A DNA stretch of 15,057 nucleotides from Mucidula mucida (lineage: Eukaryota; Basidiomycota; Agaricomycetes; Agaricales; Physalacriaceae), in the NCBI GenBank assembly GCA_015501055.1, contig JADNYV010000812.1:1-15057 (forward strand), given 5' to 3'. Shown here one piece after another: positions 1 through 9,388 of this stretch. A program made the position numbers and the translations under genes. Below the pieces are notes generated by a model. It searched no databases and was not told the origin of the DNA. It worked only from the letters and a program-made list of their open reading frames with translations. Within the stretch, counting starts at the first letter, position 1. Each line of letters begins with the position of its first letter.

Positions 1-2492
1 GATAAGACAAGGCCCCCAATAAGATATAATAAGATGTGAAAGTGTGAAAATATGGCAATTCATAACAAGGACTTGGTCAAGAATCCTATCAAAAAGGTTA
101 GCAAGATGATTGCACGAGAAACATACAACATACTTGTCAGGTTTCTCTCGTGCAACAGTGACAGCCTCGTCGTACTTTCTCTTCGCCAACCTATATCCTC
201 TATCCATCTTCTCCGCATCCGGCTTCTCCATCCCGACCTCGCCCACCCCAATCTTCAGCATATTCAACAAATGCGGCACCATATCATCTCCGCCAAGCCC
301 CGTCCACGCCGACACCCACTTGTCCTCTTCGCCGCTCTTACCCAAGCTTCTCATCATCCTCATCCACAAGAAGCTCTGCAATGCATTCTCACTCTCATCC
401 GCTACCAACGCAATCATCACCGTCTCCACTTTTCCATTTGCTCGGACTTGCTCTAGAAGGCCGGCGTCCCCTCCTTTTTCTGTGCTGAGGAAAATGCAAA
501 GCGCGTCGATTATGTCGATCCTCTCCTCCCTCGTTTGGAACCCTTGCTTCAACAAACTCCACACCTTCTCAATAGCACCCGCCTTGAATGCCGCCTGCAC
601 CACTTTCACATGCCGATGCCTCGTTGGGCACGGCTTGCTCAATCTTGCGAAGAAAGCCGTGTCCGCGTCCTTGAAATAAGCCCCAAAACCCTCCTTGATC
701 ATGTCGTAAACCATTTGATTCCCCCAACAACCTTGCAACAACAAGTAAAGTGCACTGGCGGCTGATTCGCTCAACTGCAGGAGCCCGATAACTTGGCGGA
801 CGACAACAGGAGTGAATAATTGGTTCTTAAAGGAAGTGTCCGGCGGCGGTCCTCCTTGATCAGCATCATAGTTCCAGCTTTCCGACCCATCCTTGCTGAG
901 CAACATCTCGGCCAACAGGGTAGCTGCAAGCCCTGCAGTCTGTTTGTCTGCATGTTCAAAAGCGCCAGTGACGATCACAAGTCTATCAGGTGAAGAAAGA
1001 GTCTTCTTCGCCTGGGTTCTGAGGGATTCCCCGTCTGTGGAATACACGTCGCACAAGGACGTGAGCACTCCGTAGGCAAGATGCCGTGTCTTGTTGTGCG
1101 GGAAGTGATGACTTTGAAAAGCATTTCAATAGCGGTGTCCATTGATAAAACCAATGCGCCAGTTTGTTGACTGCCCTTAGTCGCACCTTCCAGCACCCTC
1201 TTGACATAAATCAGAATCAATGGCGATAAAAAAGACACAGTAAACATACCAATGCTTGAACAACAACTTTGGTGTCTCCGGTATTCACACATCCCACAAT
1301 AAACTCTCCAAACCCTCCCTTAATCGCCGCCTTCCGTATACCATTGAAACTCATAAGCAGACCATTCACAACGCCCACCTTCTCCTCCGTCTTGTACTTG
1401 TCTCCCTCCAGTATATCCTTGAAAGCCGCTATCACAGGCTCCAGATCCTTCTCGTCCGTTTGCCTAACCAGCGCCCACTCCTCCGGCGCACCATACATAT
1501 CCGGATTTTTGAACTGCAGGCGCCAGACAAGCCCCTTCCACCACTTATCTCCGACCAGAAATAACATTAGCGCTTTATCCTCTTCCTCGAGTCCCGTGAG
1601 TTTCTCGACAACAGGATCAGCAAATGCCGCTCCGCATTAAAAATAAGGTCGATGAATTTGCGTATGATAGACTCCCTGAGTGGTGTGACATCTTTGCCAA
1701 CAAGCTCCTGGAAATCAGTGTCCGTGAGGTAGTACAACAGCACTCCCTGCGCTTGGGCGTAAACGTCCTTATTTGTCGATAACAGGGATTCTTGGGCAAG
1801 CTCGGAGGCGCCGGCGGTCAGCAGAACTTTGGTGCACAGAGACCATCCAAACACGGAACAAACATAGAAGCCTGAAAGCAGGGCTCTGTCGTCCTCGTGC
1901 GTAGAAATCATTGTCGTAGGTTGGGTGGTAACAACAGGTGTGTATGTGCTGGCTTGCTCGGAACCAAAGAGCTCCTCAAGCAGAGAATAAACGGTGTTAC
2001 GTGTCAATTCGTTCGTGTTGGATCCAGCTAACACACTCAGCATTGCGTTGAAATGAGGATGCAACGCCGCCCTGGCAGTGTCGTTGCTGAGAAAAGTGCC
2101 CCAGACTAGCTGTATGGCAACAATCGCTTCATTTTCATCGGTGATTTTAGCAAGGCTGGACGCAAGCTGCACTGCAAAAGGCGCGATGAGCTCCGCAGCA
2201 GCCTTGGGGTCCGCTTGCCTGGCTAGTTCCAAGAGAGTGAGAGCCTAAAAGAAGTATTAACACGAAGAAAAGAGATGCGTGAGATTACACGAACCTCCCA
2301 TCTTTTCTCAACTTTGCTACTCTGCGCCTCCTCCAACAACCTCGAAATGTCATCTATCGTCGGCAAATTTGTTTCTTCCGCAGCGTCGTCATTTCTCTGT
2401 TGAAGGCGAGTTTCCCATGATTGTCGAATGTCGTGGTGGTGGCCGTGTTTAAGAACGATCAAGTCCTTTGCGGAGCCAAGCATCCCAAGCAT
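1..2492 (-). CDS. Alpha-helical repeat protein, possibly UNC-45/Cro1/She4-like; 3' partial, two frame breaks
   Basis: The product is a long, leucine- and alanine-rich helical protein without transmembrane segments, read from an ATG at 2492 (an in-frame TAA sits directly upstream) to the window edge without a stop, about 780 codons. The texture is ARM/HEAT-like: repeated amphipathic helices such as ELIAPFAVQLASSLAKI and RQVIGLLQLSESAASALYLL. Three introns are supported: 2245-2294 (GTTCGT...TTTTAG), 1200-1249 (GTATGT...CAAG) and 86-133 (GTATGT, branch GCTAAC, GATAG). The frame changes near 1612-1622 (between ...NAERHLL and DPVVEKLTGLEEED) and near 1095-1115 (between ...EMLFKVIT and NKTRHLAYGVL). 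In both places one missing base would restore the frame, and I find no natural intron. The motif KTRHLAYGVLTSL recalls the UNC-45/Cro1/She4 myosin-chaperone family, but that is a weak memory match. An extra upstream 5' exon is possible. The gene may be intact with sequence errors, or a recent pseudogene. Confidence 0.6.
86..133 (-). other. Intron (48 nt) in the helical-repeat gene
   Basis: On the minus strand the donor is GTATGT at 133, the branch-site-like sequence GCTAAC lies about 12 nt before the acceptor, and the acceptor is GATAG ending at 86. The length is a multiple of three, so retention would not break the frame; splicing is inferred from the complete set of signals. Confidence 0.7.
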
Positions 2493-3740
2493 TTAGTAGG
2501 TGTGCCTGTCTCAGATGCGAATAGGAGCATAATACATGCACAGCTTGGATTGAATGACAAGCCAGGTTTGAACATTAGATGAACATACTGCGAATATGGA
2601 TGGCCATGCAAGTCGTTAAGCATGGTCACACGACACTGGCCAACAAACATTGGCAGGTTTTGCTTTCTGCTATCATAAGAAATTCTGGCCATTACATATT
2701 TTGCTTCCTAGAACTCGAAAAAGATATCAAGGTTACGATCCATTTTCTGCCAAGACGGACGATCTTCAAATAGATATGAGAAGAAATTTGGAGTGTAAGA
2801 GGACCATGTACATTGCAGCTGTCAACTGCTAGGTGCCAGTGATGGATTTGATGTGATGGAGAGCGTCGCCACAAGTTTTAGCACAGGCGGGAATTTTGGG
2901 CAGCATTTGTGTTTTTTACGCTGGGATCCTTGAGTACGCCACAAGTAGCTAAGGAACAGGAGAGATTGCGAACAGAACACGGGAAAAGATGTACTTCTCG
3001 TGGCCACTGAAAATTGCTACGGGTCAAGATATCGAAGGAGGAATGGAATAAGATGATTTGTTCCAACTTTGATAATGGTGGGGGTCTGCAATCCCTGAGA
3101 CATCCAAGATATTTGGCTTTGTTTGGCTTGGGCCTTAGCCTCTGCCGAGGCGGATGGCACAGCTTTCCTCAGGTCAAAGTTTGCTGTTCTAAGTATCAGG
3201 ATCTTTAATCCATACCATTTCGAGTATTTTGGTCAGAGGAATTCCTGAAATGCCACATGGAAGACTATGATTATATCATGAAGTAATACTTGAAGTTTGT
3301 ATTTTCACTATTCCTCTGACCAAAATGTTCATTGCCGTCCCCAAGGGCAATACTTACTTATGGACCTAGAGTAGTCTCGGAAGCCGACTATGAAGACAGT
3401 CTTTCTACTACTCCTAATCATGGACCTACGAAGCGACTTAATCAGAATCTAGAAGCCAAGGTATTCATGAGTGGCATGTGTATACAAACAACTTAAGCAC
3501 CGATGACTGGCGTCTCATGCTAGTAGAAACCCGCCCGTACACGTCAATAGTGCTGTATCGATAACTTTCGGGACAATAACGCTGCGGAACTGGCCACATA
3601 GCTGCACAGTGGCGATTAGGGCGACCCTGCGATCGTGATCAAATCGTGATCCAATGTGGCCATTGTCGACCAAACAAGAAACAAACAAAGCCCAACTTGG
3701 TAACTGACAGTCACGACACGAACAAAGGCAAGTGTCGCGC
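2493..3740. other. Gene-poor spacer between the helical-repeat gene and the FunK1 gene
   Basis: About 1.25 kb with no reading frame that looks like protein on either strand. Open stretches are short, low in conserved texture and lack intron partners. It should contain the promoter of the minus-strand gene (no clear TATA seen) and of the plus-strand FunK1 gene. A perfect inverted repeat lies at 3226-3326. The sequence TCATGGACCTA occurs in similar form near 3360 and 3419, too short to interpret. Confidence 0.5.
3226..3326. repeat. Perfect 17-bp inverted repeat with 67-nt loop
   Basis: The left arm ATTTTGGTCAGAGGAAT (3226-3242) is exactly the reverse complement of the right arm at 3310-3326. 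The inner and outer neighbouring bases do not pair, so the arms are sharply bounded. The whole unit is 101 bp and lies in non-coding DNA. It could be the remnant of a small non-autonomous element with terminal inverted repeats, or a transcribed hairpin. No target-site duplication is obvious around it. Confidence 0.7.
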
Positions 3741-3747
3741 TATAAAA
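3741..3747 (+). promoter_or_regulatory. TATA box of the intact FunK1 gene
   Basis: TATAAAA lies 51 bp before the ATG at 3798 in a GC-richer surrounding (GCGC before it, CCACGCG after it). This spacing leaves room for a short 5' leader, as is common in basidiomycete genes. Confidence 0.55.
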
Positions 3748-3797
3748 CCACGCGTGAGTTTCTTTATCATTGAACACCAAGCACCCCAATCTCACAC

Positions 3798-6585
3798 ATG
3801 GCTCAGTCCAATCCAACTGACACGCCTCGGCGCCCCCAATCAGCCTCCACACACGCAGGAGGACCTATGCTTCCTCTTCCCCAACAGCGCGCGGCCCTCC
3901 GAAAGACAATACCCGCGCATACAGTACAGACCGCGAGTCCTATAGCCTTCCTCAAGCGCCACTGTTCTCTTCCCGAATTGTCTTCCAGCGAACACGACGG
4001 GCTAGTTGCACATGTTATCAGCGAACTCAAGGAGCGTGAACTCCTCAACGACTCAGGTTGGCCAGACACCATAATTGACGGTAGAACCGAGGGCGCGATC
4101 TTCAAAAACCTGGAGCCCATTGTTGCCGCCATTGGTGACATTTGTCTCCTCTGGGACGATGAGGCCCAGAAGCTCAACGATAGGACGACCACATTCGAAT
4201 GTGATGGGTCTAATACGACGAACTCTGAAGTGCCGGGGTCATCGTTTATGGTTGATGCTAAATTCATACTCCTCGAACGATGCACGCCAACATCAAACGT
4301 TTCAGACTCCGAGAACGACAAAGCAGATACCATGGATATCAGTCCAGCCGAGTTCAAGAAAATTGTCAGCGACCGCGCAGATATAACGATTCCCTATTGT
4401 TCCGTCCTGCAGCCGTTGACTGTCTTTTCAGAATGAAATCAAGATTGCATCAGCGGCCAACCATACTCTGTTCAATGACTACTCCCGTCGCTTTGTCCTT
4501 GGATTCACAATTGAGGGCGTGGAAATGCGTTTCTGGCATTTTTCGCGTTCACACATCGCTGTCAGTCCCGCGTTCGATTATCACCAGGTGGGTATTTCTC
4601 TTTGTCGTATGAGTGAATCTGATGGATCGCTACTAGGAGCCTGAACTTTTTGTGCGCTTCGCTATCTTCATGACGTTCGCCGATCGCATCGACCTCGGCT
4701 ACGACCCCACTGTAACCCGAATTCGCGACGCGAACAACAAGATTCAGTACCAATTTGAAGTCGACGGGAAATTCTACCTGACCGAATCGTTCATCGCTGA
4801 ATCCGCTGCTAACGACATCGTTACGCGTGCCACGCGGGTATGGAGTGTCCGCGAATACGACCCCATCAAGGGCACGTTCATTGGTTCAAATAGTGTTGTT
4901 CTCAAAGACGTCTGGCTCTTTTCCGATGCCAAAGGAGAAAAAGCTATTCACGACGAAATATTTGCGGCGCTCAAGACCTTGGACGATCGGCTCGCCGCAG
5001 GTACACCCTTGATTGCACTGGGATTGGACGACTCTCCACAGGTTTCGCTGGTGGAGGATGCTAAGCCCTTTTTCATGGACATCTTGCAGGATGTGGTTGT
5101 CACGTTCAAGCGGGGCGACGCCCAGCACGCCAATGTCGCGCCTGCACCCGAGTCCGGCTATACACCCTTCTCTTATTTCCCAGGAAGCAAATTGCGTCCA
5201 GCAGTGTTAGGAAAAGTGCCAAGTTCCTTGCGTGCCGAACTTGGCACAAATGAGGTACCTCCCGTCGTGGAAGAATCTGAAGAAATCCCTGCAACACCCA
5301 TTGGCGACCATCCGGAGCGAACCCACCGCAGGATCATTTTCGCACATCATTGCACCCAACTATATGAGGTCTCTGACTACGCCGATTATGCTTTAGCGAT
5401 GGTTCATCTCCTAGAAGGTATGTGCTTACGATCATATTCTCGTTATCCCCTATGACACTAGATCTAGGCCTCAATTACTTGCGCCTGGCCGGGTATGTTC
5501 ATCGAGACATCAGTCCCGGTAACTGTCTCGTCTTCAAGGACCCATCATCAGGCAAACTTCAACTCAAGATCTCGGATCTCGAATATGCGCGCGTATATGG
5601 CGCCGACTCATCGAACGTTGTTCCTCTTACCGTAAGTATTTGGTTTATGATTTCCACCATGCCTCTCTGACTTCATGCTTAGGGAACGCCAGGCTTCATG
5701 GCAATCGAATACCAATGCCGGGAGCATCAGTTCCTTCCTTTCAGCAGGACAAATTGCGTGTCATCGTCCGCAACATTCAGATTACGAGATGCACCTAAAA
5801 CGAAGCTGGGGCCTCCGGTCGCAACTCAGAATTTTGCGAATACGCCCTGGTTTCGGTTCAACTACCTTCACGACGTAGAGTCTGCGCTCTGGTTGTACTG
5901 CTGGTTGCTGCTCCACCGACTTCCAGAGTCCATCTCTGATAGACTTTCGGCCTCGCAATGCGATAGCATTGGACGATATGCACGAGAACTCTTCGGTATC
6001 ACCTTGGTTCCTAACGGTATGCGAAGCCGGTTCATGGGAAGCTTTTTGGGACACGGCGACACATTTGGAGCCGTTGTGAGATTTTTAACGTCGTTGTACG
6101 GCCAGGACGAGGACTACGGCCTCAGTTTATTGCGCGGTCTGGATAATTTCCAGCAGCTCGCCACATACTACATGCAGGTGGAGGCATCGACGCAAGTTAG
6201 CAGCGACCGTTCCTTCAAGTGGGCGGACAAGGAGTTTCATCCCTCATTCTATAGACAGCTGCAGTCTGTCTTCTACGACGTTTTCATCGCCTTGCAAGGT
6301 TCACAGCTACAGGCTACACGTATCCGTCAGGTCGCTCCGCTGAAGCGAGTCGCGCTCGCGGCTGCAGTCTCTGACGAGGAGGAGGAGGAGGAGGAGGAGG
6401 AGGTACGACCGAGCAAACGCGCTAAGTTGCAGAAGTCTCGACCCTTTGCTTCGCGGTCATCAGCTGGATCGAAGCAGCCACGAGTTCAAAGCTGGTTCTC
6501 GAGTAGTTTATATGTGATTTTCTATCTACGTTGTAACTTGTATATACTCCACCGTTGTACTACATACATTTCTTTCTTGTGTTGA
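3798..6585 (+). CDS. Fungal-type protein kinase (FunK1 family), five exons, apparently intact
   Basis: Predicted serine/threonine-type kinase of the fungus-specific FunK1 family; substrates of this family are generally unknown. Exons: 3798-4364, 4432-4587, 4637-5417, 5468-5631 and 5683-6585, together 857 codons including TGA. Introns 2-4 have GTGGGT, GTATGT and GTAAGT donors and TAG acceptors. Intron 1 uses a less usual donor (GTCAGC), so that boundary is the least certain. Family marks: residues NEIKIASAANHTLFNDYSRR after intron 1; catalytic loop HRDISPGN at about 513-520; KISDLEYA at about 535-542 in place of DFG, a form I remember from this family; GTPGFMAIEY directly after intron 4; and FNYLHDVESALWLYCWLLL, the conserved helix of the C-lobe. 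A run of nine glutamates (about 788-796) precedes the basic stretch RPSKRAKLQKSR, a likely nuclear localisation signal. The last 30 residues are unexpectedly hydrophobic. A TATA box lies upstream, and a dead paralogue follows tail-to-tail. Confidence 0.88.
6376..6402 (+). repeat. GAG trinucleotide tract (nine copies) coding poly-Glu
   Basis: Nine uninterrupted GAG codons in the last exon of the FunK1 gene encode nine glutamates just before a lysine/arginine-rich segment. Pure trinucleotide runs of this kind vary in length between strains by replication slippage. The dead paralogue has only a short acidic stretch (SAEEERPNKRHR) at the matching place, so the run probably expanded in this copy. 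Confidence 0.9.
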
Positions 6586-7044
6586 AATCTACGTACCTAT
6601 ATTACTTATCGCCCCCCAAGTCGTGTAGATCATCGACGTCTACTTGGTAGCACGCAACGTTCACATATATCAATTCATCTGAGGCATGACTGTTATAAAG
6701 GTCTTCCGGGCTTTACTTGACAGTCACTTCGTGTTGGAAAGTGAGATATTCAACGATGGCGATGACCATTGGGTGTCATGAATTGTCTTGTCAGGGGCCC
6801 GACAAGTGGGGGGCGAGTATCTGAAGCCCGCTAAGAGTGAAACGGAACAGATTGAGAATGGGCGTAAGTAGATCGATTGTCACGGCGTCCCGACGTATGG
6901 CGCGCAGAGTTGGCAAGCGGCGCGCACTAAAGCAATGAACTTGCTTGTGATAGGAAGCCATGAATAATGTGTAAGTTATATAGAGGTAGGTAGAGAGAGA
7001 GAAAACAGTATAGTACGATGATATATGTAGAGAAATTGCTTTTT
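6586..7044. other. Spacer between convergent FunK1 gene and FunK1 pseudogene
   Basis: About 460 bp holding the 3' ends of both copies. No coding signal seen. It contains AT-rich and GA-rich stretches (AGGTAGGTAGAGAGAGAG near 6986-7003) but no repeat or terminator that I can define. Confidence 0.5.
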
Positions 7045-8705
7045 TCACCTCGGTGTGGGCAATGGCGGCGTAACAGCCGAGTGCCTCGCTCTGGACCGTC
7101 TTTGATCAGTTCTATGGCGCTTGTTCGGACGCTCCTCCTCCGCACTGTCTTTGTCGTTTGTAGCTAACGCTTCAGCGAGTCGAACTTGGGTCGAACAGAT
7201 CAATGGGCACTGCCGAAAGCTTCGAGTCATTCAGCGACCCAGACATTCGATAAAAGATGCCCTGCAGCTCTCTATAATACGCGGACTAAAACTCCTTCGG
7301 TGCCCACATGAATGACTTGGCGGTGGGATAGGCGTCGAACTCTCCACCTCTTTATAAAATCTAAGGATGCTCTGGAAAGCTATCAAGCCGTGAAGTACGG
7401 TGAGGCCGTGCTGCACATCCTGCTCATAACACGACTGCAGCAGCTCGTAGGCTTCCGGATATAAACAATTGGCTTCGAAACCGCCGATGAAGGGCCTTCG
7501 CATTGCTGGGGGATCAAGGGAAGTCCCGAATAGTTCGCAAGAAATCTTGGCAAGGCGTTCACATTGTGCGTGCGAAACATTACCAAGGAGGGAGGACGGC
7601 AATCTATAAAGCAAGAACCAGCAGAACAACCAGAACAACCAGAGAGCGGATTCCATGTCATGGAGAAAGTTGAATCTGAACCATTTTGGGACCACCACCG
7701 TTTTGATTACTGTTGGGCCACAAGATGTGGATTTCCCACCTTGATAAATGAATGGTTCCGGAGATGGAGCGGCACTCCAAGGAGTGAAGATATCGTAAAC
7801 ACTGAGATTCAACCGCTACGAAGCCTGGCGGTCCCTGCGCATGGGATGAAAGAGTAAGTCAATACACTCACTCTAAGCAGGAAGCCAATGTACGGGGATA
7901 GGGGCCATATGCGGGTACTCCATGCTATACAGGCGTGCATACTCAAGATCCGAAATCTTGATTTGAATCACATCCGACGAATCCTTGGTGTATAGACAGT
8001 TACCAGGGCTAATGTTTTGATGAACGTAGCCAGCTAACCGCAAATGATTGAGGGCTAATAGCAAAATACTCAGAAAGAGATAGAGAATTTGGTTTGAGAC
8101 GACATACCTTGAATACCTTGAACCATTGCTAAAGCATACCTTGGCGTAGTCCATAAGGGAATACAGATTGCTACAACAATCTCTGAACACGATTCTGCGA
8201 TTGGTCCGAATGGTCGTGGATGGATGTCGGAAGGCTTTCCTTTGAATCTCCCACCATACTAGGAGGCGCCTCAATCTTGCCAACTTTTGTACACCAAGAA
8301 CCTGGCATCTTCCCCAAGACCGCAGCACGCAGATTGTTTTTGGGAGCGTACATGAAAGGTCTATAACCGGTCTCGGGCCGCACGTCGCCGGGCGCCAATA
8401 TAACAACTACATCCTGAGTGATGTCCATAGAGCAAGGTCTAGCGTCTTCAACAAGATTCCCGTCGTCTTTTCCTGCTGCAAGGTGATTGTCTAAAGTTTT
8501 GAGCGCAGAGAAATTATCACCAATTCCCTTATTTTCTCCTTCGAAGAGCCAGTCATGTTTGGGAACATTGCTATGCACGCCGATGAACATGCCCTCCACA
8601 CAATCCGCGACACCTGTTGCAACAACTAGTTGGTTGAAACGAGAGCGAGACAACATTCCTGACACTTTGTCAGAAGAGCCTCCGGCTTCTCGAGCCCGGT
8701 TTTTT
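7045..8705 (-). pseudogene. Truncated, frameshifted FunK1 kinase pseudogene
   Basis: Clear paralogue of the intact FunK1 gene. Matching segments, in order: MFIG...WLF and SALKTLDNHLAAG (around 8590-8480), LVEDARPCSMDITQDVVV, LRAAVLGKMPGS, NRRIVF, LNHLRLAGYVHQNISPGNCL (to 8000), KISDLEYARLY (7942-7959), GPPGFVAVESQC (from 7834), WFRFNFLHDMESALWLF (about 7680-7630) and the tail EEERPNKRHRTDQ. Breaks: a frame change near 8195-8205; one extra base near 8139 (GCCAAGGTATGCT against the intact codon order); a frame change between about 7700 and 7790; and an in-frame TGA at 7231-7233, after which the same frame resumes to 7045. Two introns, 8055-8107 and 7835-7893, sit exactly where the intact gene has introns 3 and 4, so the copy arose at DNA level. 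The exons for roughly the first 270 residues are missing, and the catalytic HRD is HQN (8014-8022). Confidence 0.9.
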
Positions 8706-8811
8706 TAGTCTCCGTCTTGTTGCACTACCAGGCCCTGTTGGGCTAAGTGGTAACTCAACCCCCGTCTTTACCACTCAGTTTGATGACAATGGAAACACAC
8801 CGTCACAAGAA

Positions 8812-8862
8812 GTAAGCCTCCATCTTCTTGGTATCTTGTCCCTGAGCTGATTTACTGTGCAG
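8812..8862 (+). other. Intron (51 nt) in the decayed plus-strand gene
   Basis: Donor GTAAGC after codon GAA, branch-like GCTGAT 13 nt from the acceptor, acceptor TGCAG. It joins ...TPSQE to FKFATNFC in phase 0. The complete signal set is part of the case that this region once encoded a spliced protein. Confidence 0.7.
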
Positions 8863-9336
8863 TTCAAGTTTGCAACTAATTTCTGTGCAATACTCGAATC
8901 CTGCCGCGACTTGAAACCCCCCAGAATCCTTTTTGTTAATCGTTCTCTCTTTATAGCACACATTGAAAATGCGATAGCAGTGTTTGGAAAACTCCTTCTG
9001 TTGTGTCATTTTGATTCTGATGCTATCCTATGCATTTGGACTATGCTTGAACAGTTTCATGATGTTCTGGCGGAGGGGGATTTTGCTTCTACTTTCGGAC
9101 AGTTGGCGATTGGTCATTCAAAATATTCAAGCCTGTCACATAACCACTTGCATATATGGCGAGTCGACCTTTCCCATCTGCGTCCCTTGGACGATATGAC
9201 TGCCATTAATGAGCTCACAGACGGCCTTGTCCGGTCACTCAAGATATTTGTCAAGTCACTGGCCAACTATATTACTGCCCCGGCTCCTATCATTGATCCA
9301 AGCCGGGGCCTTGCAGAGTCTATTACCGACATACTT

Positions 9337-9388
9337 GTATGAGGCCTCCTTTCAACACTCCTTGTCATGCTAACTTTACTTTTGCCAG
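9337..9388 (+). other. Intron (52 nt) in the decayed plus-strand gene
   Basis: Donor GTATGA, branch TGCTAAC at 9369-9375, acceptor TTTGCCAG ending at 9388. It joins ...AESITDIL to DYVKTYSSDD in phase 0. Reading through the donor would stop the protein at once at TGA, so splicing was probably needed. Confidence 0.7.

Noticed and set aside
110..679. 189-codon open frame on the plus strand
   Set aside because: It lies opposite the minus-strand helical-repeat gene, whose frame is longer, protein-like and spliced. The plus-strand translation is a low-complexity Ser/Pro/His-rich shadow.
3803..4357. 184-codon open frame on the minus strand
   Set aside because: It is antisense to exon 1 of the FunK1 gene, which has a TATA box, introns and family motifs. 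The antisense frame has none of these.
8721..8795. tRNA-like stretch (GGGCTAAGTGGTAACTCAACCCCC)
   Set aside because: It has no complete cloverleaf and no B-box-like GTTCRANNC. It lies inside the exon of the decayed plus-strand gene.
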